Of a stretch of 64,000 bases of DNA, positions 44,576 to 53,972 are shown piece by piece; position 1 is the first letter of the stretch, and every line of letters starts with the position of its first letter. A program made the position numbers and the translations under genes. Below the pieces are notes generated by a model, which was given only the letters and a program-made list of their open reading frames with translations, made no database searches and was not told the origin of the DNA. Origin of the DNA: Neopestalotiopsis rosae (taxonomy: Eukaryota > Ascomycota > Sordariomycetes > Amphisphaeriales > Sporocadaceae); the NCBI GenBank assembly GCA_023078685.1, contig JALGAS010000002.1:992001-1056000 (forward strand). The letters run 5' to 3'.

Positions 44576-46198
44576 ATGGCGACCAGCGTGATACCTGCCC
44601 GCAAGGCCGTTGCGGTTTCCATCGAAGCAGGCCAGAGTATCAAGATCACCAATACCTATGGCAAGCAGGTCGTCGACTTTTGGGCATTCAACCCGAATGA
44701 TGGTCATGACTACTTGTCAATGGTTCATACTCGAACCGTCTTACTCTCCGTCGCCCTTCGCAAGGGTGATTTGCTCTACAGTACACGGCGCAAGCCGATA
44801 CTCAAATTGGTCGAGGACACAACGCGCGGCGTCCATGACATGATCTGGTCTGCTTGCGATAGTGAGCGGTACCGAATGCAAGGCTTCGAAGGGTACCATG
44901 ACAATTGCACAGACAATATGCATGCAGCCATTCACGACAACTTTCCAGCTTTCAAGATCGCGGATGATTGGGTGCCTGATCCCCTAAATCTCTTCATGAA
45001 TGTCGCCATTGACCATCACGGCGGTCTTGACATTCGTCCCCCAACAAGCGAAAAGGGCCAATATGTCACCCTGGAGGCTCAGGTTGACCTCATCCTCGTG
45101 ATGAGCTCCTGTCCTCAAGACCTGGCACCCGTAAACGCTGGCCAACCAGCTGACTGTGCGTACGAGATTATCGATGGTCCGAATGCGCAGGTTTTACCTG
45201 AATCGCCTCAACATATCCCCAAGTCCTTGGTCACGAGTATTCAAAGACCCAAAGTCAAAGTCTGCCTATCATTTGACTTTGATGCTGTGTCGCATTGGCT
45301 TGGTACCGGCTGTCATCCCGACAACAACATGGCCGACTACAGCTCGGGTATCTTTGCTGGGCAGGTTGGATCCATCCGCCTACTGAACATGCTCAAGAAG
45401 AAGAACGTCGCAGACAAGGTGACGTGGTTCATTCCTGGTCACACCATCGAAACCTTTCCCGCCTCGGTGCGAGCAGTAGTAGAATCCGGTGCCGAGATTG
45501 GTCTGCACGGCTATGCGCACGAAGGCATCTACCAGATGACTCCTGAGCAGGAGCGCGACGTGCTCGTCAAGTGTATCGACGTGGCCACCCAGCTGGTGGG
45601 AAAGAAGCCCCGCGGATATCGCGCACCAATGTACACGATCCGCGAAACCACGGTCAAGCTGCTGCGAGAGCATGGGTTTCTCTACGACACCTCGCTCATG
45701 CACCACGATTCTCAGCCGTACTGGACGCCGGCGGACCCGCCGATCCAGACCATTGACTTTTCCAAGGACGCGTCCTCGTGGCTGCAGCCCACGCCCATTA
45801 CCGCGCAAGCAGAACTCAATCCGCTCAAGTCGGGGGATCATCCACTGGTGGAGATACCGTGTGGGTGGTATAATGAGGACATGATGCCCCTCCAGTACTT
45901 GCCTCACCTACCCAACAGTATGGGTTACGTGTCCACCCGCGTGGTTGAGCAAATGTGGAAAGACAAGTTCATGTGGCTTTGGGAGAACGCGGCGACGACT
46001 GAAAAGAGTTTTGACATGGCCGACTTTATCTTTCCCATTCTGATGCACCCAGATACGAGCGGCATGGCTCATATCATGGGCATGGCTGAACGCATCATCA
46101 CCTGGCTACAGTCTTGGGGCGATGCCGTCGAGTTTTGCAGACATGAGGATATTGCAACGGACTGGCTTGCGGCTCGCCATGCTGAAATGTCAGCTTAG
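44576..46198 (+). CDS. Fusion enzyme: DUF1989 domain + polysaccharide-deacetylase-type (NodB-fold) hydrolase
   Basis: Single exon, 540 residues. Residues ~8-200 are a DUF1989 domain (urea-carboxylase-associated family): IEAGQSIKITNTYGKQVVDFWAF, then VEDTTRGVHDMIWSACD, YHDNCTDNM and LVMSSCPQDLAPVN. Bacterial relatives include the carboxyguanidine deiminase subunits of guanidine degradation. Residues ~225-540 are a metal-dependent NodB-fold deacetylase: LSFDFDA with Asp234 and Asp236, HGYAHE with His311 and His315, and RGYRAP from Arg346. This HGYxHE subtype includes PuuE-type allantoinase and cyclic-imide-hydrolase-like enzymes that cut ring amides, as well as PgdA. There is no signal peptide, so it acts in the cytosol and is unlikely to be a cell-wall deacetylase. 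The start ATG has a perfect GCCATGG context. Ends 74 bases from the convergent reductase gene. Confidence 0.9.
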   Translation: MATSVIPARKAVAVSIEAGQSIKITNTYGKQVVDFWAFNPNDGHDYLSMVHTRTVLLSVALRKGDLLYSTRRKPILKLVEDTTRGVHDMIWSACDSERYRMQGFEGYHDNCTDNMHAAIHDNFPAFKIADDWVPDPLNLFMNVAIDHHGGLDIRPPTSEKGQYVTLEAQVDLILVMSSCPQDLAPVNAGQPADCAYEIIDGPNAQVLPESPQHIPKSLVTSIQRPKVKVCLSFDFDAVSHWLGTGCHPDNNMADYSSGIFAGQVGSIRLLNMLKKKNVADKVTWFIPGHTIETFPASVRAVVESGAEIGLHGYAHEGIYQMTPEQERDVLVKCIDVATQLVGKKPRGYRAPMYTIRETTVKLLREHGFLYDTSLMHHDSQPYWTPADPPIQTIDFSKDASSWLQPTPITAQAELNPLKSGDHPLVEIPCGWYNEDMMPLQYLPHLPNSMGYVSTRVVEQMWKDKFMWLWENAATTEKSFDMADFIFPILMHPDTSGMAHIMGMAERIITWLQSWGDAVEFCRHEDIATDWLAARHAEMSA

Positions 46199-46272
46199 CT
46201 AGAATAAGGACAAGACAATTCAATTTTCATTTTCTGTTGCCAATGTTGAATAACAGTATATTATCAACGAGT

Positions 46273-47349
46273 TCAAAGGAATACTTTGTAAGCCTCTGCC
46301 GCGTCTCGGATAGTGTCCTCAAAACTAAGCCATCCCTTCCCGCTCACTCGGACTGCCTCCATATCAAAGTTGGGACCCTCTTCGGAAAATCCGAAGCCGC
46401 TGGTGTATCCTTCCCCTGGTGTTCCCTTTTGAATGATGTCACGGCGTTCCGGGAATGCCTCTCGCAGAACATCCATCACACCCTGAGGGTGCGACATGCA
46501 GCTCGCCGCGATAAGCCTGCTGCCATTTGTGACATCCGGGTGCTGTATCGCAAACGTGACAAGGCGGGCGACGTCTCGGACGTCCACATAGGCGCCGCGC
46601 CCGAGATGTGTTTCGGGAGGCGGCGCATCCTTGCCGGCCAGAAGATCGAAGATGAATCTGGCCGTGATGGAAAGTTGATCCGCGCTCGGAGGAGGTACTG
46701 CCGGGGGTCCAGCACAAAGTACGGGGTTGATGGCGGTCACTGTGAAGTCGGGCTTTCTCAGTTTCACAAAGTCCCACAGAGCCCGCTCGGCTGCAACCTT
46801 GCTCGCGATATACGCCAACGGTCCGACTACCGGTATTCCCTTTGACTGCATCTCTTTGACCTTGAGATCAGAGTCATCCCACTCCTCTGCCGTGATGACG
46901 TGCCCAGGGGGGGAAGGGTTGAAAATCTCCACGCGGACTGCAGCTATGGAACTCATCAGGACAAAGCTCTTCAGTGGCTTGACCTGCGTGGCTGCTTCCA
47001 ACACTGCCAGAGTCCCGTTCACAGCTGCGCCGATGATGTAGTCGGGGTCGGCGTGGAACAAGACGGGCGCAGCGAGGTGCGCCACGGCCACGGCATCTTT
47101 CAAAGCCGCCGCAAGCTGGGACTGTGAAGTGATATCGGGGACTTCAACTAGGGAGAACAAGCCTTTGGAGGCGTATGGAAAAAAGGCAGAATCGGGAGAC
47201 TGCAGATATTGACAACGTTCCAGTGATCTGACCGTGCCTCGCACAGCGTAACCCGATGTTAACAAGGATAGTATAACCTGCCCCGCTATGTATCCATTGG
47301 CGCCAGTCACTACGACCACCTTGTTCTCTTGCGGCTGACTGCTTTCCAT
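46273..47349 (-). CDS. Extended-SDR NAD(P)H-dependent reductase (dihydroflavonol-reductase/Gre2-like)
   Basis: Cytosolic carbonyl reductase of the NAD-dependent epimerase/dehydratase superfamily. Single exon, 358 residues. Rossmann motif VTGANGYIAGQV at ~14-25, then GYAVRGTVRS with an Arg that suggests NADPH, HLAAPV, the strand FVLMSSIAAV, and the catalytic YIASKVAAE (Tyr-x3-Lys). The substrate part after ~200 contains INPVLCAGPP and GRGAYVDVRDVARL. The length fits the family. The gene lies tail to tail with the fusion enzyme. Its upstream region lacks a clear ATCGGCCGA element. The likely role in the cluster is reduction of an aldehyde or ketone intermediate; this is inference. Confidence 0.92.
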   Translation of the reverse strand: MESSQPQENKVVVVTGANGYIAGQVILSLLTSGYAVRGTVRSLERCQYLQSPDSAFFPYASKGLFSLVEVPDITSQSQLAAALKDAVAVAHLAAPVLFHADPDYIIGAAVNGTLAVLEAATQVKPLKSFVLMSSIAAVRVEIFNPSPPGHVITAEEWDDSDLKVKEMQSKGIPVVGPLAYIASKVAAERALWDFVKLRKPDFTVTAINPVLCAGPPAVPPPSADQLSITARFIFDLLAGKDAPPPETHLGRGAYVDVRDVARLVTFAIQHPDVTNGSRLIAASCMSHPQGVMDVLREAFPERRDIIQKGTPGEGYTSGFGFSEEGPNFDMEAVRVSGKGWLSFEDTIRDAAEAYKVFL

Positions 47350-47636
47350 TGTGGTCTTTACTGTTGTTTCTTTACGATCTTTCTTTTTCTGAATAACTAT
47401 AATTTAATTCCTGCCGTGTAACGAGCCTTTATACTCCTATCCCAGCTAGATGGCTCATGTGTGTAGACGAGGTACGCATGCTTAGCACCATGGCACTATA
47501 TGCCTAGTGCTTATCGCCGCTTAATGTCAGACATAAGCAAAGTTGGTAGACGAGGTGGGTTTACGAGAGGGTTCAAGCGCTCAATAGTTATGTGATCCCT
47601 CTGTAGGTAGGCAAAAGTTACACAATTGCTAGATTA

Positions 47637-47706
47637 GCCCAAAAATTGAGATACCTCGATTCATGTTGGGAAATGGTCAATTTTGATCGTTTTGGGCCAT
47701 TTCCCA
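47637..47706. repeat. Nested imperfect inverted repeats
   Basis: GCCCAAAA (47637-47644) pairs with TTTTGGGC (47690-47697), and TGGGAAATGG (47667-47676) pairs with CCATTTCCCA (47697-47706). The pairs overlap, so only one could form at a time. This may be the decayed end of a small mobile element or chance in AT-rich DNA. Confidence 0.5.
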
Positions 47707-49191
47707 GCTACAGTTCCAAGGCAATATAGTTTGATTTCTTAATTTTTGATTCTATGGCAAGTGGCATAATCTTCACTTCCATGATCTTGATTCTTGGCCC
47801 CGTCTCATCGTATTTTTAGATACCTCTGCATGCACTAGTCCCCATCTGAACTTCTAGGACTTTGTCGAAAACTCCCTACTTGTTACTTTGCCCGAATACG
47901 TGGATAGTAGGACCCGTAGGTACTTGCTTATTGGTTTTATCAGACATTGTGGCGGCCCATCCGACTTAGTCCCTGTCCATACTGTTTCAAGGCATGTCGT
48001 CTGTTCACGTAATCAAGATACAAACTCAAACTCAGTGATGCCACCCATGACAGTGTCAAGAGAGTCTACACGGTTGTGGAACAATTATTTCCTTCACAGA
48101 CTTTTGCTATTCAAGCATTCGGAAGCTGAGTTGAAGGTAAAGATCCAGTATACTAACCTAGATCGAAGCTATAGTTGTCTACTGCACTAATATGATGCCT
48201 ACGAATAGACATGTAATATCTTTCAGGGTAATGCACCTCTGCACTTGAGGGAGGAAGCAATGAGATATCCGAAAGATATTGCCCTGATTTCAGTATATTA
48301 CGTGAAGCTTTTAACGCATCATTTCAAAGTGATTTATATGAGTTTCTTGCGATAAGAAAGGATCGCGATTTTGTTCATCTCGAATTTGTACAGCGGAGTG
48401 ATGACAACTTGGGTCGTATTCTCGTCGCAAGTTGCATCAATGGAGAGTTCGGGGATCATTTGATTTAACGGCCTTTCCAATATCTTTGCAATGAACTCCA
48501 TGGGCTTCGCTCACCATCACTGGTGCAAAATGCGACCTGGATAGAGGTACTCGAGCTGGTTAAACCATGTACTCATGTCGACTGGCTTGACATACCAGCG
48601 GCAAGAGTGAGCCCACTGTCATTCTAATTGTCAGGTAGACCTTTGTATTCAGAGTCGCGGACGTGATCGTCCGTCAAACTTGATGATCTTTGCAAGACTA
48701 CCAAGACCGCAAAGTGGCCGCTGATCAGAGTTCCTTCTAGTATCGATAACATATCTCTGGAAAACTACTGTAGATCCATTGCTACCATATGACCGTCCTG
48801 TAGAGTCCTGCTAACATACTTGTTTGGAGATATTGTCAGTGCGGTGTGGTACATATGCACTTACAGGATCCTCGACAAACGCGATCTGGTTGGATACATT
48901 CTGGTGAGCACCGTGCAGGCCCCGCACAAATTGAGAAACACCATTTCCCGTGCACAAACACCAGAGTTCCTGATAAATCCAACTCGTCTTATCTTCCCAG
49001 TCGACAAATCAATATAGACACGAGAGCAATATGTGCCCATTCCTATCACAATATAGACGGACAGCCGATCATGGACATGCCAAGCTTTTGTTCGCTGCAA
49101 CCCAATCTTCGGCCAAAGTGTCCCTACCAGGAGTAGGCGATTAGGATTGCAGCAAGCGATGCACCTGCATTAGGTATGCACTCAGGCTTAC

Positions 49192-49249
49192 ATCGGCCGA
49201 TCACCCACGCTATCGGCCGACCAGCCCTCCACCATTACATCAGCCGGCC
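49192..49249. promoter_or_regulatory. ATCGGCCGAT palindromes upstream of P450
   Basis: ATCGGCCGAT (49192-49201, a perfect 10-base palindrome), ATCGGCCGA (49212-49220) and the variant ATCAGCCGG (49239-49247) lie 95-150 bases before the P450 start. Two exact copies 20 bases apart, same core as in the regulator/fusion promoter. Confidence 0.5.
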
Positions 49250-49340
49250 AACCTTGAAGAACAGCAACGTCGAGAAATAATTACAATGACGTTCGCCCGA
49301 GAATGTTGGAGAGGAAGAGAAGGCAAAGCAAATCGTCGCG

Positions 49341-50891
49341 ATGGCTATTCAGCAAGTACTCAAAGATGCATCGCGGCCAATGAGTGCGGCTCATCTACTC
49401 ATAGCACTTGCCGCTACGGTCGTTTCGTATATACTTTGCAAATTTGTCTATCGACTGAGCAGTCTTCATCCCCTCTCCAAAGTCCCAGGTCCCTGGATCG
49501 CCCGGATCACTGATCTCCAGCTGCAATGGCACGCATACATGGGCGACGAAGGGCAATACGTTCATTCGCTGCATGCCAGATACGGGCCGAAGGTGCGCAT
49601 TGGCACCGAGTCTGTAGATTTCGTTGATGCCAGTGTGATTCACCCAATCTACGTGCAAAAAGGTGGATTCCCGAAAGCCAAGCACTACAAGAATTTCGAC
49701 ATTGACGGGCACGCGTCCATATTCAGTACCACTGACGCTGCAGCCAGAGCAGCGCGGGCCAAGGTGGTGCTGCCGCTGTTCAGCGCTGCGAGCATTCGCC
49801 AAAATTCCCAGCCTTTTACCGATGGTATCCAACGCTTTCTAGCCGATCTCAAGGCAAGAAAAGCAGCTGGAAGTGCTAATGTCCTGGACTGCGCACGTCA
49901 AATGTCCATCGAGGCAGTGACCGAGTACCTCTTTGACATTCGTTACGGTTCCTCGTCAAAAGATCAGAGCGAAATGCAAGTCAAGCCTGGGGCGAAAGCG
50001 CCCATGCCCAGGCTGTCGGCCAGCGCACTCGTTGATGCCTTTATTGCGACAGCTCGTTTCTGGTACTTTGCTCCTTGGCTGTACCAGGTCGCGGAAACAA
50101 TCGAAAACTTTGTACGACCAAACCCGTCAATCAAGATTAGTGCAGAGGTTGTCGACGAATATCTAGACCGGGTTGTTGCCCTTGCCCAGACAAGCATCCA
50201 GCAGACGAAGAACGCTTCATCGTCCACCTACCCGGGACGCCTTCTACTCGCCGGAGTCTCGCCCTCCGAGGTGCACGCCCAGTGCAAAGACATCATATTT
50301 GCGGCCACTGACACGATTGGCATGAACTTGGGCACGCTCTGTTTCATGCTCGCCAAGTACCCAGATGTCTACAGCAAGCTGCGGGCAGAAGTCGCGTCGG
50401 CCACCATCACCAAGAGCGAGGACCTTCAGCAGCTCCCCTACCTGAATGGCGTGATACGGGAGACGCTGCGTCTGGCTCTGACCAACCCTTGTCGCCTGCC
50501 GCGTGAAGTGCCCGCTGCGGGATGGCAGTACAACGGCACCTTATACCCCGCCGGTACCATTGTCTCGGTGTCAACAATGGAGATGCACTTTTTGGAGGAC
50601 GTCTACCCCGAGGCGCATTCGTTCAAACCAGAGCGCTGGGCTGCTGCGACGGAAGAGATGCACAGGTGCAACATGGCCTTTGGACTGGGGGGCAGGCAGT
50701 GCCTCGCCAAGACCATGTCGATGTTTGACTTGCATGAAGCCGCCTTTCAGCTGGTGCGCGAGGATATATTGGCAGGGTCGACTGTGACGCAAGACCGTAT
50801 CGAAATATATGAAGGCTTTGCAGCCAAGGTCAAAGATGGAGCGATCCAGCTTGTCTGGCCAGACGGAGGTGATGGGCCGAGTATATCATGA
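49341..50891 (+). CDS. Cytochrome P450 monooxygenase (microsomal, fungal class)
   Basis: Membrane-anchored heme monooxygenase of the endoplasmic reticulum. Single exon, 516 residues. N-terminal anchor ~16-38 (AAHLLIALAATVVSYILCKF), then the Pro-rich hinge KVPGPW. I-helix AATDTIGMN in place of the usual AGxDT; K-helix ETLRLAL; PERW; heme loop FGLGGRQCLAK with the Cys ligand at 454. The residue after the Cys is Leu-Ala in place of the common Ile-Gly, as in some benzoate-hydroxylase-like fungal P450s. No intron, unlike the second P450. The reading frame is intact. The substrate is unknown. Confidence 0.93.
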   Translation: MAIQQVLKDASRPMSAAHLLIALAATVVSYILCKFVYRLSSLHPLSKVPGPWIARITDLQLQWHAYMGDEGQYVHSLHARYGPKVRIGTESVDFVDASVIHPIYVQKGGFPKAKHYKNFDIDGHASIFSTTDAAARAARAKVVLPLFSAASIRQNSQPFTDGIQRFLADLKARKAAGSANVLDCARQMSIEAVTEYLFDIRYGSSSKDQSEMQVKPGAKAPMPRLSASALVDAFIATARFWYFAPWLYQVAETIENFVRPNPSIKISAEVVDEYLDRVVALAQTSIQQTKNASSSTYPGRLLLAGVSPSEVHAQCKDIIFAATDTIGMNLGTLCFMLAKYPDVYSKLRAEVASATITKSEDLQQLPYLNGVIRETLRLALTNPCRLPREVPAAGWQYNGTLYPAGTIVSVSTMEMHFLEDVYPEAHSFKPERWAAATEEMHRCNMAFGLGGRQCLAKTMSMFDLHEAAFQLVREDILAGSTVTQDRIEIYEGFAAKVKDGAIQLVWPDGGDGPSIS

Positions 50892-51578
50892 GACGTGACT
50901 TGGCTACATTACGGAGCTGAACGAATCAGGAATTCATCAGGCGATCAGTAAAGTAGCAAGCTCACATATGAGGCAATTGCCCGAAGCCGAGGACGAAAGT
51001 GAAAGCAAGTTTAAAAAAAAAAAAAGGTTCATTACGAGACTTTGCACATGGTTTTAGTACACCTGGACGATAGATGCGCAATAAGTTTCCCAAGGGTTTG
51101 TCCTTAGCAATGCCCCCCCCCCCCCCCCCCCCCCCCCCTTCTGCTGAACCACATTGGCGGGTCGTTCACAGCGTTAGCGGGGATCACTCGCTGCGACTGG
51201 GTTGAACGGCGTAGTGGGGCGCTGAAGTTGGACCCTTGCCGTCAACCAAGGAGATGGAAGACAATTCATGGCCATGTCATCAAGTACTCTAACGGTGGTA
51301 AGCACTTGCAGAATAGTGCGATTCAATCAGGGATAGTCATTGATTAGATATTTAACTTTCAATCCTTCGAGATATCTGTGGCTTCTCCTAGATTATCAAG
51401 ACTGTTGTTCCCTGCAACATTGGATAGCAAGGAATCGCTTCCTGTTGGCGCTAATTTTTGGGACCTGGAATAAGCGGACGCTTTGGGCATCTCCTGCGTA
51501 GTTTGACAATTGTCCTGTGCAACATGAATTCTAGACATTCTCCTCTCTCTCCAACCAACATCAGGAAATTCGTCGGCA
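50892..51578. other. Intergenic between the two P450 genes
   Basis: 687 bases without a gene. It contains a poly-A run (~51013-51025) and a 26-base poly-C tract (51113-51138). No ATCGGCCGA element is seen. Confidence 0.5.
51113..51138. repeat. Homopolymer tract, 26 C
   Basis: An uninterrupted run of 26 cytosines, the longest homopolymer seen in the window. It lies 440 bases before the second P450. Length may be uncertain because of sequencing or assembly error. Confidence 0.9.
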
Positions 51579-53545
51579 ATGTTGCGTGCAATAGTTGCCG
51601 TTGCGGCTCTGCTGCTGGCCGGTGTCGCGTACTACATTGATGATCTTATCAAAAAGAGGAAGCAATTGGACGGTCTGGTCAGTGCCACTCATTCCTTTCC
51701 ACACCATATGTTGCTGCGCGTCATACACATACACGAAGACCGCATGCGTCGCTCAACGCGTTACCACATCTGGAGTCTAGTATACTGATGTACCTCGCCC
51801 TCGCAGCCACAACCACCTATGCAGAACAAACTGGTCGGTCATCTTCATATTGCCGGCGAGCTGACAAAGATCTTCCCGCCGAATATTCATGCCCAAGTTT
51901 GGGGAGATTATGTTCGCACCAAGTGGAATTTGCCAGAAGTCTTTTACCTTGATCTGTATGTCTGACAGTCTCAAGCTGCAATGCAGTAGTACCCTTTACT
52001 CGATGGATATGTATCAATGCTGATTTGATTGTCATCAGCCGGCCATTTGGACCATTGACATTGTACATCGCCGACCCAGTGGCAGCCTCCAAATATGTCA
52101 CCACTACTACATGTTTACCAAAGGCTCCGGCCCTCTCAGGCTGGCTCAATAGATTCCTGGGCAAGAACAACATGGTCTCTACTGAGGGCGCTCAATGGAA
52201 GAACCTCCGTAGCATTTTCAACCCGGGCTTCTCGTTGACCAATATTATGAGCCTGTCCGACGTTATTGTTGACGCGAGCTTGACTTTCTGCGACATCATC
52301 AAGCGGAAAGCCGACTCGGGAGAGCTATTTGAGCTTGAGGCTCTGTTCACGGGCTTGACTATTGACATCATTGGAAAGGTGGTGCTCGATGCCGATTTGC
52401 ACGCCCAGACGCAACAGCACCCAATCACGACGCTATTTCGGGAAAGATCCAAAATGATGCCTCCCTCGGACGCCGTCTTCCCATGGCAGGCGGTCGATCT
52501 GCTGCGGCCTTATAAGCTCTGGCGTAATGGTGGAGAGCTAGACCGTGCCATTAGCAGGGAGCTCGACCTCAAGATTGAAAGACGCGCAAAGGAGTCGTTG
52601 GAGGCCGAGAGTAGTGGCAATTCAGCTGCCAAGAAACGCTCCGTTGTCGATCTGGCCATGAACGCTTACGAAAAGGAGATCTCGGCAGCGCAGAACATTG
52701 ATTTCCGATTCCGCGAGCCAAAAGACATGCCGGAAAGCCTGCGGGTGGACATTAGCGACTCGGTCAAGACGTTCATCTTTGCTGGACACGACACCACCTC
52801 CTCGACACTGTGCTGGGCGATGTACTTCCTGCACAAGCACCCTGAAGTCTACGCCAAAATCAAGAAGGAACTGGACACCCATCTGCCCACTGGTCTGGCC
52901 GAGACTGCTGCCAAGATCAAGGAGGACCCTTATATCGTGAACAAGCTCGAATACACCATTGCTGTTCTCAAGGAGACCTTGCGCATCTTCCCGCCGGCCA
53001 GTACGCTGCGTGCTCCTTTCCACGGGGGATATGTCGTGGACCCCGGGACGCAGGAAAAGGTCCCCATGATTGTCGACGATGCCTGTTTCATCTGGCCCAC
53101 CGCCCACCTGGTCCACCGCAACAAGCGCTTCTTTCCCCGGCCGACTGAGTTCATCCCCGAGCGGTTCATCCCCAGCCAGACGCCGTTTCCCGAGGCAGAG
53201 CTCTTTACCGAAGCCGGCAAGGACGCCTGGCGGCCCTTTGAAAAGGGGCCGCGCAACTGCATCGGGCAGGAGCTGGCCATGCTCGAGGGCAAGATCATCC
53301 TCGCCCTCATGGCGCGCGAGTTCGACTTTGTCTCGGAATACCCGGGAGAGCAGGCCGATATACGCCATCCGGTGCCCGAGAGCATGGCCGCGGAGTTGAG
53401 CGAGGATACCGAGTACGGCAAGGCGATTCGGGACGGCACGCAGGTCCCGGATCGCGTCGAGGGTCATCGTGTGTACCAGCTGCTTCTTGGATCTGCCAAG
53501 CCTGCTGACGGCTGTCCTGGACGTGTTTACTACAGAAATCAGTAG
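51579..53545 (+). CDS. Cytochrome P450 monooxygenase (second cluster P450)
   Basis: Three exons (51579-51677, 51807-51955, 52039-53545) encode 584 residues. N-terminal anchor MLRAIVAVAALLLAGVAYYI. Helix C WKNLRSIFNPGFS, I-helix AGHDTTSS, ETLRIFPPAS, PERF, and heme loop FEKGPRNCIGQ with Cys490. All key motifs are canonical. The WKNLRxxFNPGFS signature and the length resemble the long-chain CYP group of fungi that act on hydrophobic substrates (CYP52/CYP4-like order), but the exact family is not settled. The first two exons are too short to be found by a simple frame search and carry the anchor and the first beta strands. Followed at 430 bases by the RidA gene on the same strand. Confidence 0.92.
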
Positions 53546-53972
53546 ATGCATCAATTATTATACCAGCCTTGAGAAAGGTTCCCGGATTTGTCCCATTGAA
53601 TCGCCCAAGAACCGTAAAGAGGCACTCTGTACGACAATTTGACTGTCATTTTGCTAGCTGGTCGCTTTTATGTTCATTATAATTCTTTTTTCCTGAGACT
53701 CATGGGTTGCTTAGTCAAAAGTTGAGTATATTGACGAGCCCCCTCTGTTTGGCGTCAATCTTTAGACTCACCGTTCCGTCATCAGCTGATTGGTGCGCAG
53801 GCCCGCTCAACGCTGGTGAGTCACATCACTGAATCCGACTATATGGAAACAATTTAATGGTCCTCGTCGTTTTACATTGTACTCGCCTTGCTTACCTCAC
53901 TTGTGAAATCTATAGTGATCTTCAATTGATTCGAAAAACGACTCCTGTTCGGTATATGCACTTTTCGTCACC
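53546..53972. other. Intergenic between P450 and RidA gene
   Basis: 427 bases; 3' UTR and promoter; no gene and no ATCGGCCGA element seen. Confidence 0.5.

Larger units (their letters stand above)
47350..49340. other. AT-rich intergenic gap inside the cluster, with inverted repeats and possible gene remnant
   Basis: 2.0 kb with lower GC than its neighbours. It contains nested inverted repeats (47637-47706). On the minus strand a frame from ~49100 to 48861, with VYIDLSTGKIRRVGFIRNSG, has protein-like composition, and a second small frame from ~48502 to 48338 follows; both are short and separated by stops. They may be the remains of a lost gene, but no family is recognised. The right end carries the P450 promoter elements. 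Confidence 0.4.
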
